The notes below the pieces were generated by a model, which was not told where the DNA came from, searched no databases, and was given only the letters and a program-made list of their open reading frames with translations. The translations under genes were made by a program, and so were the position numbers. Shown here piece after piece: positions 41,005 through 49,311 of a stretch of 64,000 bases of DNA. Origin of the DNA: Novosphingobium kaempferiae. GTDB taxonomy: Bacteria; Pseudomonadota; Alphaproteobacteria; Sphingomonadales; Sphingomonadaceae. Location of the stretch: NCBI RefSeq assembly GCF_021227995.1, contig NZ_CP089301.1, positions 2,418,001-2,482,000 of the forward strand. Reading direction: 5' to 3'. Numbering within the stretch: the first letter of the stretch is position 1; every line of letters starts with the position of its first letter.

Positions 41005-42441
41005 ATGGCCATGCAAAAGATGACAGAAACCCTCGCGGAATTGGTCCGCGTCTACGAAACCGCCGTCTCCACCCTCAAGGCCGATATCGCCGCCTTCGTC
41101 GAGCATGGCACCCTCCCCCCCGCCGATCGCCGCGCGAACCGCCTCTGGACTTATCCGGAGCTGCGCATCACCTACCGCGGCACCGAGCGCGCCGCGCGGG
41201 CATCGCGCGCGTTCGGGCGGCTCGAAATGGCCGGCACTTACGCCACCACCGTCACCCGCCCCCACCTCTTCGCCGACTACCTCGCCGAACAACTCGCGCT
41301 GATCGAGGCCGAGTATGAGGTGGAGTTCGAAGTCGCCGCCTCCACGCAGGAGATCCCCTTCCCCTACGTCCTCGAAGGCGTCTCGGTCGGCAGCGTCACG
41401 CCGCAGGAATTGGCCGCGCACTTCCCCAGCACCGAACTGGCGATGATCGGCGACGAGATCGCCGACGGCACCTTCCTGTCGGGCGAGGACGAACCGCACC
41501 CGCTCGCGCTGTTCGACGGGCTGCGCACCGACTTCAGCCTCGCGCGACTGGCGCACTACACCGGCACCAGCCCTGACCACTGCCAGCGCTTCGTGCTGTT
41601 CACCAACTATCACCGCTACGTCGACGAGTTCGTGGACTGGGCGGGGCAGCAGGTCGGTTCGGACGGCTACATCGCGCTTTCGGGCGCCGGTGGGCTCTAC
41701 ATCGACGCGCCGATCGACGCGGCGCGCGCGCGCCTGTCCGACACCGCATGGCGCCGCCACCAGATGCCCGCCTACCACCTCATCCGCGAGGACCGCTCGG
41801 GTATCACTCTTGTCAACATCGGCGTCGGCCCGTCCAACGCCAAGACCATCACCGACCACCTCGCCGTGCTGCGTCCCGAGGCATGGCTGATGATCGGCCA
41901 CTGCGGCGGCCTGCGCGAAAGCCAGCGCATCGGCGACTACGTGCTCGCCCATGCATACTTGCGCGACGACCATGTGCTCGACCCGGTGCTGCCGCCCGAG
42001 ATCCCGCTGCCCGCCATCGCCGAAGTGCAGCTCGCGCTGGCGCAGGCGGCCGAAGTCGTCAGCGGAGAAGGCGGCGCGAACCTCAAGAAGCGGATGCGCA
42101 CCGGCACCATCGTCACCACCGACGACCGCAATTGGGAACTGCGCTACACCGAATCGGCCAAGCGCTTCTCCCTCAGCCGCGCGATCGGCATCGACATGGA
42201 AAGCGCCACGATCAGCGCGCAGGGATACCGCTTCCGCGTGCCTTACGGGACGCTGCTCTGCGTATCGGACAAGCCGCTGCACGGCGAACTCAAGCTGCCC
42301 GGCCAGGCCAACCGCTTCTACGAGGAAGCGATCGCCAGCCACCTCAAGATAGGCCTCATCACCTGCGACCTGCTGCGCGAACAGGGAGACCGCCTGCATT
42401 CCCGCAAGCTGCGCGCGTTCAACGAACCGCCGTTCAGGTGA
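41005..42441 (+). CDS. amn: AMP nucleosidase
   Basis: A 478-residue AMP nucleosidase. The N-terminal AMP-nucleosidase-specific domain (RVYETAVSTLKADIAAFVEHG, PELRITYRG) precedes a nucleoside-phosphorylase-like C-terminal domain (ITLVNIGVGPSNAKTITDHLAV, MIGHCGGLRESQRIGDYVLA, and GIDMESATISAQGYRFRVPYG with catalytic residues). It hydrolyses AMP to adenine and ribose 5-phosphate, controlling adenylate pools. The first ATG was used; two more follow at 41011 and 41020. A 32-bp tandem repeat overlaps its last codons. Confidence 0.93.
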   Translation: MAMQKMTETLAELVRVYETAVSTLKADIAAFVEHGTLPPADRRANRLWTYPELRITYRGTERAARASRAFGRLEMAGTYATTVTRPHLFADYLAEQLALIEAEYEVEFEVAASTQEIPFPYVLEGVSVGSVTPQELAAHFPSTELAMIGDEIADGTFLSGEDEPHPLALFDGLRTDFSLARLAHYTGTSPDHCQRFVLFTNYHRYVDEFVDWAGQQVGSDGYIALSGAGGLYIDAPIDAARARLSDTAWRRHQMPAYHLIREDRSGITLVNIGVGPSNAKTITDHLAVLRPEAWLMIGHCGGLRESQRIGDYVLAHAYLRDDHVLDPVLPPEIPLPAIAEVQLALAQAAEVVSGEGGANLKKRMRTGTIVTTDDRNWELRYTESAKRFSLSRAIGIDMESATISAQGYRFRVPYGTLLCVSDKPLHGELKLPGQANRFYEEAIASHLKIGLITCDLLREQGDRLHSRKLRAFNEPPFR

Positions 42442-42505
42442 ACGGCGGCGGCAACGAACCGCCGTTCAGGTGAACGGCGGCGGCAACGAACCGCCGTTCA
42501 GGTAA
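42421..42505. repeat. 32-bp tandem repeat spanning the amn stop codon
   Basis: Two and a half copies of a 32-bp unit (starts at 42421, 42453 and 42485) beginning 'aacgaaccgccgttcagg'. Each unit contains the hairpin GCCGTTC-aggt-GAACGGC. The first copy encodes the amn C-terminus NEPPFR and stop; the others repeat that segment, so the transcript would end in two successive hairpins. Confidence 0.85.
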
Positions 42506-42507
42506 GG

Positions 42508-42542
42508 CAATTCCTCCCCGACCTAATCTCGGGGAGGAATTG
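42508..42542. repeat. Short hairpin related to the ends of repeat family A
   Basis: CAATTCCTCCCCG and CGGGGAGGAATTG make a perfect 13-bp stem with a 9-nt loop. It matches the terminal inverted repeat of family A with nothing between, so it may be a minimal or deleted form. The rest of 42543-42659 before the sulfotransferase shows nothing clear. Confidence 0.6.
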
Positions 42543-42659
42543 GCGCCCTACCCCACCCCCGGCTCGCCTCGAGGCAGGCCCTGCATCGTGCGGGGCGGGT
42601 TGCTTGAGTTGCAACATTGCGAAATCCTGCGCTCACCTTGCAACCTTACCCAGAGCGGC

Positions 42660-43424
42660 ATGTACCAGCCGCCCTCCAGCAAGTCCGGCACGACCGGCAT
42701 CAACCGCCTGATCGCTTCCGCCTTCGGCGTCCGCCTCGTCAGCGACGTGCCCGAGCGGCTGACCCGCTCGCCGATCCCCTACCGCCCCAATGCCCGGCGG
42801 CGCGCGCGGATCGACGCGATCCGTGACAGCGGCGTGCTGTTCATCCATGTCCCCAAGAACGCGGGCACATCGGTGTGCCACCAGCTCTACGGCACGCAGA
42901 TCAAGCATGAGACGGTGCGCTATTACGCCAGCGTAGCGCCCGACGTGCTGGACCTGCCGAGCTTCGCGATCCTGCGCGATCCGGTCTGCCGGTTCCGTTC
43001 GGCCTTCGCCTATGCCCGCAGCGGCGGCACGCGCGACCGCGCCGTGGCGCGCCCGTTCAACGCGCGCTACCGGGCCTTCAGCCGGATCGACGACGCCATC
43101 GACCACCTCGCCTCGGCGCGCAGCCCGTTCGACGTCGACCACATCTTCCGGCCGCAGTCCTGGTATCTCAACGATGCGCAGGGCGCCTGCCGCGTGGACA
43201 GGCTGGTGCCGTACCATGAGATCGACCGGCTGGGGCAGATCACCGGCCTAGATGGCCTGACCGACCTGCCCCGCCTCAATCGCAGCAGCGCGCCCGCGCC
43301 GCTGGTGCTCAGCCCCCGGCAGGAAGCCTTCGTGAAGGACTTCTACGCCGAGGACTTCGCGTTGTGGGAGGAGATCACCAGCCCTGCGTCTCGCCCTTGT
43401 TCTGGGCGTCGAGCCACTTCTTGA
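42660..43424 (+). CDS. Sulfotransferase family 2 domain protein
   Basis: A 254-residue protein. It has the 5'-phosphosulfate loop GVLFIHVPKNAGTSVCHQLYG at residues ~60 and the 3'-phosphate element FAILRDPVCRFRSAFAYAR, the two PAPS-binding signatures of the carbohydrate-sulfotransferase-like family. DVDHIFRPQSWYLND and LVPYHEI follow the family pattern. The ATG at 42660 is the most likely start. It would transfer sulfate from PAPS to a carbohydrate or lipid acceptor. Its 3' end overlaps the M2 peptidase gene on the other strand by 50 bp, so its last ~17 residues are encoded antisense to that gene. The acceptor is unknown. Confidence 0.8.
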   Translation: MYQPPSSKSGTTGINRLIASAFGVRLVSDVPERLTRSPIPYRPNARRRARIDAIRDSGVLFIHVPKNAGTSVCHQLYGTQIKHETVRYYASVAPDVLDLPSFAILRDPVCRFRSAFAYARSGGTRDRAVARPFNARYRAFSRIDDAIDHLASARSPFDVDHIFRPQSWYLNDAQGACRVDRLVPYHEIDRLGQITGLDGLTDLPRLNRSSAPAPLVLSPRQEAFVKDFYAEDFALWEEITSPASRPCSGRRATS

Positions 43425-45198
43425 GCGGCGCGAAGTAGTCCAGCATCGGCTTGGCGCTCATCTGCGGCGAGCCGGTGAAGGTCTTCAGCGCTTCGGGCCA
43501 GGGCTTCGACTGGCCCATCGCCAGCATCCTGTCGAGGTTCGCGCCGACCTTCTTGTCGCCGTAGAAGCTGCAACGGTGCAGCGGGCCCTTCCAGCCGGCC
43601 TGCTTGCACGCCGCCTGATAGAACTGGAACTGCAGGATGCGCGCGAGGAAGTAGCGCGTGTAAGGCGTGCTCGCCGGAACGTGATACTTCGCGCCCGCGT
43701 CGAAGGCGTCGTCCGGACGCGCCGAGGGCGGGGTGATGCCCTGATAGTCGAGGCGCATCTTGGTCCACGCCTTGTTGTATTCGGCGGGCTGGATGGTGCC
43801 GTCGAAGATCTGCCAGCGATAGCGGTCGATCAGCAGGCCGAACGGCAGGAACGCCACCTTGTCCATCGCCTGACGCAGCAGCAGGCCGATGTCCTTGTCG
43901 GCGCTGGGCACCTTCGCCTTGTCGAGCAGGCCGATCTGGACAAGGTACTGCGGGGTGATCGACAGCGCGATGAAGTCGCCGATCGCCTCGTGGAAGCCGT
44001 CGTTCGCACCGTTGAGGTAGAGGAACGGCTGCTTGTTGTAGGCGCGCTGGTAGTAGTTGTGGCCGAGTTCGTGGTGGATCGTCACGAAGTCCTCGGAATT
44101 GACCTTCGTGCACATCTTGATGCGGATGTCGTCCTTGTTGTCGACGTCCCATGCCGATGCGTGGCAGATCACCTCGCGGTCGGCGGGCTTCACGATCATC
44201 GAGCGGGTCCAGAACGTGCCCGGCAGCGGATCGAAGCCCAGCGAGGAGTAGAAGCCCTCGCCCGCCTTCACCATGTCGATCGGGGTCTTGTTCTGCGCCT
44301 TGAGCAGATCGCCGATGTCGTAGCCGAGATCGCCCGCACCCTGCGGCGCCACCAGCGGGTAGATGTTGCCCCACTCCTGCGCCCACATGTTGCCGAGCAG
44401 GTCGGCGCGGATCGGGCCGGTGCGCGGCTGCACGGCATCGCCGTACTTCTCGTTCAGCTTGCGACGCACATAAGTGTGCAGCGCGAGGTAGAGCGGCTTG
44501 GTCTCTTCCCAGAGGCGCTGCGTTTCCGCCGCGAACTGCTCGGGGCTCATGTCGTAGCCGGAACGCCACATCGCGCCGACGTCGGCGAAGCCCAGATCCT
44601 TCGCGCCCTGGTTGGCGATGCCGACCATCTTCGCGTAGTCGTCCTTGACGGGCTTGCCGACATTGTCGTGCCAGCTCGTCCACATCTCGGCGAATTCGGC
44701 GGGCGTGTGCTGGAGATTGCCCATCTCCGCCTCGATGTCGGAGCCGTTGATCGGCTTGCCGTCGAGCGTGCCCTTGCCCTTGCCATAGGTGGAGGACATG
44801 CGGGTGTTGATCTCGGCGAGCTGCGCGGCGGCGCCCGCCGTGCTCGGTGCGGGGAGCACGATGCCCTGCCGCAGGATGCCCAGCTTGCGCGACACGTTGG
44901 CGTCGAGGCCCTGCACCTTGGCGAACTTCGCGGCCTCGACCGCATACTTCACCTGCTTCTCGGTACCCTCGCCGTTCGACTTGGCGGCGAGCGCGTCGCT
45001 GTCGTCGTTGATGTAGGTGTAGTTGAGCCAGTTGATCCGGTTGTTGTCGAGCGAGAAGTCGAACAGATCCTTCTCGGCATCGGCGACGAACTTCGCCGCG
45101 CCCTCAGCGGTGACGGGATAGTCCTCGGCGTGCGCGGGCACGGCGACGAAGGACAGCCCGGCGGCGAGCGCGGCCAGTGCGGTTGACGCGAATTTCAT
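43375..45198 (-). CDS. M2-family peptidyl-dipeptidase (ACE-like), exported
   Basis: A 607-residue gluzincin dipeptidase. It has a signal peptide (MKFASTALAALAAGLSFVAV, cleaved after AHA), the zinc motif HELGH (His376, His380) with the third ligand Glu404 in HEAIGDF, the same 28-residue spacing as in ACE, and chloride/substrate-region motifs such as CHASAWD. It removes C-terminal dipeptides from peptides in the periplasm. The ATG at 45198 begins the leader. The stop side overlaps the sulfotransferase gene by 50 bp (convergent). Upstream are two nested repeats. Confidence 0.93.
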   Translation of the reverse strand: MKFASTALAALAAGLSFVAVPAHAEDYPVTAEGAAKFVADAEKDLFDFSLDNNRINWLNYTYINDDSDALAAKSNGEGTEKQVKYAVEAAKFAKVQGLDANVSRKLGILRQGIVLPAPSTAGAAAQLAEINTRMSSTYGKGKGTLDGKPINGSDIEAEMGNLQHTPAEFAEMWTSWHDNVGKPVKDDYAKMVGIANQGAKDLGFADVGAMWRSGYDMSPEQFAAETQRLWEETKPLYLALHTYVRRKLNEKYGDAVQPRTGPIRADLLGNMWAQEWGNIYPLVAPQGAGDLGYDIGDLLKAQNKTPIDMVKAGEGFYSSLGFDPLPGTFWTRSMIVKPADREVICHASAWDVDNKDDIRIKMCTKVNSEDFVTIHHELGHNYYQRAYNKQPFLYLNGANDGFHEAIGDFIALSITPQYLVQIGLLDKAKVPSADKDIGLLLRQAMDKVAFLPFGLLIDRYRWQIFDGTIQPAEYNKAWTKMRLDYQGITPPSARPDDAFDAGAKYHVPASTPYTRYFLARILQFQFYQAACKQAGWKGPLHRCSFYGDKKVGANLDRMLAMGQSKPWPEALKTFTGSPQMSAKPMLDYFAPLKKWLDAQNKGETQGW

Positions 45199-45329
45199 GG
45201 GGGGAACCTCTCTGAGCCTTTGAATGGCGCGGAGACTAGTCGCCCTTGTCGTGAGATCAACCGCTGGGTGGTGATTTCCCCGGTTGCAGCGAAAGGCGAA
45301 GCCTGAGCGGCCAAGATGCGCCAAGCCGA

Positions 45330-45582
45330 GGGGGCTTCGACAGCCTCAGCCTGAGCGGGAACCCGTCAGTTCGTCATTGCGAGCGCAGCGAAGCAATCCA
45401 GCGGCGTGGGCCGACCGTGGATTGCTTCGCTGCGCTCGCAATGACGAATTGGCGGCGAATGGCCCGCGCCCAGTCGCGGAAGGCATTCCCTCAAATCCGC
45501 TCAGGCTGAGCCTGTCGAAGCCCCCGCCAATAGCACTCACCTGAAGACAGCCAGCGGTCCCGGGTCGAGCCCGGGACGACGG
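45330..45582. repeat. Repeat family D, copy 2, interrupted
   Basis: Arms of 29 bp (45330-45358 and 45497-45525) and the same tail as copy 1 (CGGGTCGAGCCCGGGACGAC to 45582). The arms are 138 nt apart instead of 22 because a family C palindrome (45370-45448) and extra sequence lie between them. It fills most of the 386-bp gap 45199-45584; the remainder should contain the M2 promoter. Confidence 0.85.
45370..45448. repeat. Repeat family C, copy 4, nested in family D copy 2
   Basis: The stem is the same as copy 1 (GCGCAGC/GCTGCGC). It lies wholly between the two arms of the family D element. Confidence 0.85.
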
Positions 45583-45584
45583 GC

Positions 45585-46211
45585 CTACTTCACCCAGTCC
45601 GCAACCTGCCGCGCCACGTCGTTCGCCGCCTGGTTGAGCGCCGCGCCGACAGGCTTGGCCTTGGCCTCGACGCCGTTCACCACGGCCTCGAAGCGGCGGG
45701 TCTGGACCGGGCCGGTGCCGCGATCGGTGCGCATCGCATCGAAGCGCACGACGACCGCCTGCTTCTGCGCATCATAGCCCATCTGCAGCAGGCGACCGCC
45801 GAGCAGCGTCCTGCCGGTCGTCTCGAAGTCGCCGCCCTCGACCACCATCTGCCCGGTGCGGGCACGCAGCGTCTCGGCCAGCAGCGAGCGGAACTGGCGC
45901 GCGGGGCGCTCCACCCACAGCGCATCCTTGAGATAGGCGACGCTGGCGGCATCGACCGTCACCGGCACGCGCAGCACGTCGAGCCCACGGTCGGTTTCCG
46001 GGTCCATCACGAAGATGGCGTCGGTCAGCTGCGCGCTGACAGTCGCCCCGGCGGGCGCGCTTTCCTCGGGCGTGAGCTTGAGCAGCTCGTCCGGCGGCTT
46101 GGTGCCAAGGCTGACGCAGCCGGACAGGGCCAGCGCGGCCGCGGCGGAGAGCAGGCCATGGCTCAGGCGGATGTTGCGCATCGTGATACCCCTCAAGGCC
46201 AGATTCCTCAT
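45585..46211 (-). CDS. ABC-type transport auxiliary lipoprotein (PqiC/LptE-like)
   Basis: A 208-residue lipoprotein: signal sequence with lipobox LSGC (mature Cys about residue 32) and the ABC_trans_aux domain (TVSAQLTDAIFVMDPETDRGLDVLRVPVTVD, YLKDALWVERPARQFRSLLAETLRART). Members sit in the outer membrane and work with MCE/MlaD proteins, as PqiC does with PqiAB. It overlaps the mlaD stop by 4 bp (ATGA) and ends the mlaE-mlaF-mlaD-lipoprotein operon. It probably links the MlaD ring to the outer membrane. No MlaA or MlaC is in the window. Confidence 0.88.
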   Translation of the reverse strand: MRNLALRGITMRNIRLSHGLLSAAAALALSGCVSLGTKPPDELLKLTPEESAPAGATVSAQLTDAIFVMDPETDRGLDVLRVPVTVDAASVAYLKDALWVERPARQFRSLLAETLRARTGQMVVEGGDFETTGRTLLGGRLLQMGYDAQKQAVVVRFDAMRTDRGTGPVQTRRFEAVVNGVEAKAKPVGAALNQAANDVARQVADWVK

Positions 46212-47146
46212 GGCTTGTAGTCGGGCAGCTTCTGCCCCTTGAGCAGCGCGCCTGCGCCCTGCTCGTCGATCTTCTCAGTCAGGCTGCGCAGCGCCTTGCT
46301 GGTGGCGCGCAGGTCGCGGATCGCGCTTTCGGCGGCGGGCAGCGTCTGCTGCGACACCTGATCAAGCGCGGGCTGCGCATGCTGCATCGTCTTGTTCAAC
46401 TGGTCCATCGACTGCTGCGCGGAGGCCAGCGTCTGGCGCAGTTGCTCGGCCAGCGAGTTGCCTTCGTCGCCGAGCAGGCTGTCCGCCTTGCTTGCCACGC
46501 CCTCGAACGCGCTGAGCGTGCGGGTCGCCTGCTGGAGCGCGCCCTGCAGGTCGGTCATCGTCGCGCGCAGCTGCGGCGTCGCCTGCGACAGATCCTTGGT
46601 CATCTTGTCGGTATTCGCGAGGATGCCGGTGATCGACTTGCGGTTTTCCGCGCTCATCAGCTGGTTGAGGTTCTCGGTCAGCGTCGCCAGCCGCTCCATC
46701 AGCAGCGGGGCGTTGGACAGCAGTTCGCCGAAGCCGCCGCGCTTGGTCGGGATGACGGGGACGCCTTCCGGGCCGGGATCGGTCAACAGCGGCGCGCCCT
46801 TGACCGCGCCTTCGAGCTGGATGTCGGACACGCCGGTAAAGCTGCCCTGGATCGTCGCGGTGGTGCCCACGGTGATCGGCACCTTCTGGTCAACCTTCAC
46901 GCGCACGCGCACGAAGCTGGGATCCTGCGGCCACAGCTCGATCTGCGTGACCTGCCCCGAAGGCACGCCCGCGTAGCCGACCTCCGACCCCTTCGCGAGC
47001 CCGTCGACCGACTGCTTGAAGAAGATGTCGTATTCGTTCTTCGCCCCGTCGCCAAGGCGGGCGATCCAGATGACGAAGGCCGCGAGCGCCGCCAGCAGCA
47101 CCAGCGTGACGACCCCGACCCAGACGTGATTGGCCCGTGTTTCCAT
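46208..47146 (-). CDS. mlaD: MCE-domain lipid-transport protein (MlaD-type)
   Basis: A 312-residue MCE protein. A single N-terminal membrane helix (VWVGVVTLVLLAALAAFVIW) is followed by the MCE domain (DIFFKQSVDGLAKGSEVGYAGVPSGQV...IELWPQDP) and a long helical C-terminal region (residues ~150-300) with heptad-like repeats, longer than E. coli MlaD (183 aa). It forms a lipid-binding ring or tube on the periplasmic face. It overlaps the lipoprotein start and lies 11 bp after mlaF. Confidence 0.92.
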   Translation of the reverse strand: METRANHVWVGVVTLVLLAALAAFVIWIARLGDGAKNEYDIFFKQSVDGLAKGSEVGYAGVPSGQVTQIELWPQDPSFVRVRVKVDQKVPITVGTTATIQGSFTGVSDIQLEGAVKGAPLLTDPGPEGVPVIPTKRGGFGELLSNAPLLMERLATLTENLNQLMSAENRKSITGILANTDKMTKDLSQATPQLRATMTDLQGALQQATRTLSAFEGVASKADSLLGDEGNSLAEQLRQTLASAQQSMDQLNKTMQHAQPALDQVSQQTLPAAESAIRDLRATSKALRSLTEKIDEQGAGALLKGQKLPDYKP

Positions 47147-47157
47147 CGCCTGCGTCC

Positions 47158-48039
47158 CTATGCCTCCGACCTGTTGCTATCCACATCGGACGGCGAGCTT
47201 GTGTCAACGGCCGCTGCCGTGTCCTGTTCCGGCGCAACCGCCGGGTCGTGTTTCGCGGCGAGAGCCGCACGGCCGCGCGGGCCGTTGAAGTATTCCTGTA
47301 TCCACGGATGGTCGAGCGCGAGCAATTCCGGGATCGTGCCCACCGCGATGACCTTCTTGTCCGCCAGCACCGCCACCCGGTCACAGATGGCATAGAGCGT
47401 GTCGAGGTCGTGCGTGATGAGGAAGACGGTGAGCCCCAGCGTCTCCTTCAGTTCGCGCGTCAGGCTGTCGAACGCGGCGGCGCCGATCGGGTCGAGGCCC
47501 GCGGTCGGCTCGTCGAGGAACAGCAGTTCCGGGTCCAGCGCCAGCGCGCGAGCAAGGCCGGCGCGCTTCTTCATGCCGCCCGAAAGCTCGCTCGGATACT
47601 TGAACGCCGCGTTCTCGGGCAGGCCGGAGAGGCGTACCTTGAAGCGGCCGATCTCAGCGCGCAGGTCGTCGGTGATCTCGGGGAAGAACTGCTTGAGCGG
47701 CACTTCCACGTTCTCGCCCACGGTCAGCGTGGAGAACAGCGCGCCGCCCTGGAACAGCACGCCCCAGCGCGAGCGCAGGTCGATGTCCTCGTCCTCGGTC
47801 GCCTCGCCCATCCTGTGGCCGAGCACGGTGATGCTGCCGTCGGTCGGCTGCTGGAGGCCGATGATCGAGCGCATCAGCACCGACTTGCCGGTGCCCGATC
47901 CGCCGACGACGCCCAGGATCTCGCCCTTGCGGACCTTGAGGTCGAGGTTCTCGTGAATGACATGCTCGCCGAAGCTGTTGCGCAGCCCTTCGACGAGGAT
48001 CGGGTACTCGCCCTGATAGTCGTCGGACAGGTCCGTCAT
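47158..48039 (-). CDS. mlaF: ABC ATPase of Mla-type lipid transporter
   Basis: A 293-residue ABC ATPase. Walker A GGSGTGKSVLMR at ~47-54, a Q-loop in WGVLFQGGALF, the signature LSGGMKKRAGLARAL and Walker B LLFLDEPTAGLDP are all intact, with the H-loop at ITHDLDT. MlaF-like proteins power the movement of phospholipids between membranes. The C-terminus is extended by an acidic tail ending DVDSNRSEA. It overlaps the permease stop codon (ATGA). Confidence 0.93.
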   Translation of the reverse strand: MTDLSDDYQGEYPILVEGLRNSFGEHVIHENLDLKVRKGEILGVVGGSGTGKSVLMRSIIGLQQPTDGSITVLGHRMGEATEDEDIDLRSRWGVLFQGGALFSTLTVGENVEVPLKQFFPEITDDLRAEIGRFKVRLSGLPENAAFKYPSELSGGMKKRAGLARALALDPELLFLDEPTAGLDPIGAAAFDSLTRELKETLGLTVFLITHDLDTLYAICDRVAVLADKKVIAVGTIPELLALDHPWIQEYFNGPRGRAALAAKHDPAVAPEQDTAAAVDTSSPSDVDSNRSEA

Positions 48040-49151
48040 GCCCAACCGATCTTGGTGAAGAAGATGGCGAAGAAGGCGTCGAGCACGATCACGGTGAAGA
48101 TCGCCGTGACCACCGCCTGCGTGGTGCGCGCGCCGACTTCCTCGGCGTTGGCCGTCACCTGCATGCCCTGATAGCAGCCCGCCAGCGCCACGATCAGCGC
48201 GAAGACCGGGGCCTTGATGAGGCCGATCCACACGTCGGTGATCGGCACAACTTCCTGCGTGCGCTGGAGGAAGGTCCAGAACGGAATGTCGAGCGCAAGG
48301 TCGCCGATCACCGCGCCGCCGATGATCGCGAGGACCGAGCTGTAGAAGCCCAGCAGCGGCATCATCAGCATCGAGGCCAGCACGCGCGGCACCACGAGCG
48401 CCTGCACCGGCGAGACGCCGATGGTGCGCATGGCGTCGACTTCCTCGGTCAGCTTCATCGTGCCGATCTGCGCCGCGAAGGCCGATCCGGAGCGCCCGGC
48501 GACCATGATCGAGGTCATCAGGATGCCCAGTTCGCGCATGGACAGGCGGCCGGTGAGGTTGATCGTGTAGAACTCCGCGCCGAACTGCGCGAGCTGCACC
48601 GCGCCCTGCTGCGCGATGACGATCCCGATGAGGAAGCTCATCAGCCCGATGATCCACAGCGAATTGATGCCCACATACTGCATGTGGAAGATCAGCGCCG
48701 TGCCGCGCAGCTTGGATGGGCGACGCAGGACCGCGCCCAGCGCCGTGACAAGTTCGCCGAAGAAGGACAGCACCTTGATGATGCCGTGCCCCCAATTGGC
48801 CATCAGGTCGCCCAGTTCGGCGATCTGGCGGGTGATGAAGGGCAGCTTGGGTTCGGGCTCGCACTCATGTTCGTGCATGTTGCCGATGGCGGCGAAGAGG
48901 CGGCGGGCCTGCTCGCTCTCGCCGGTGATCTCAAGCCCGCGCCGATTGGCGTAGTACGTCACCAGCCAGGCGCCGGTGGTGTCGATGTCGGTCACGCCGG
49001 ACATGTCGACGCGGGTGAAATTCCCGCTCAACTTGTGCAGCTTGGCGTCGAGATTGCCCAGCGAGTGAACGCACAGCGCCCCCTTCAGCGCCAGGACATG
49101 GTCGGCGCCTTGGTCGTTTTCCGACAGGGTGAATTCAGCCCATTCCCGCAT
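48036..49151 (-). CDS. mlaE: Mla-type ABC permease with N-terminal STAS domain
   Basis: A 371-residue MlaE permease. Residues ~1-95 form a STAS-like domain ([37 protein letters not shown]), corresponding to MlaB, which is a separate protein in E. coli. The MlaE core follows, with [23 protein letters not shown] and [17 protein letters not shown]. The start at 49151 fits the beginning of the STAS domain; the frame further upstream lies inside the divergent valS region. It is the first gene of the operon, with a 160-bp gap to valS. Confidence 0.92.
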   Translation of the reverse strand: MREWAEFTLSENDQGADHVLALKGALCVHSLGNLDAKLHKLSGNFTRVDMSGVTDIDTTGAWLVTYYANRRGLEITGESEQARRLFAAIGNMHEHECEPEPKLPFITRQIAELGDLMANWGHGIIKVLSFFGELVTALGAVLRRPSKLRGTALIFHMQYVGINSLWIIGLMSFLIGIVIAQQGAVQLAQFGAEFYTINLTGRLSMRELGILMTSIMVAGRSGSAFAAQIGTMKLTEEVDAMRTIGVSPVQALVVPRVLASMLMMPLLGFYSSVLAIIGGAVIGDLALDIPFWTFLQRTQEVVPITDVWIGLIKAPVFALIVALAGCYQGMQVTANAEEVGARTTQAVVTAIFTVIVLDAFFAIFFTKIGWA

Positions 49152-49311
49152 GTTCGCTCGCTTTGGGGGAAAAACCTTGGACCGGCAAGATGTTCCATGG
49201 TGGCGACGAAGTGTGACGTTTGTGTTTCTGCGACTGGTTCGCACATGCATGCGGCAAAACCGTGGCAATGCAAACTTGCGCCCAAACCCGCGCTTTGGCA
49301 TGGCCCCCGCC

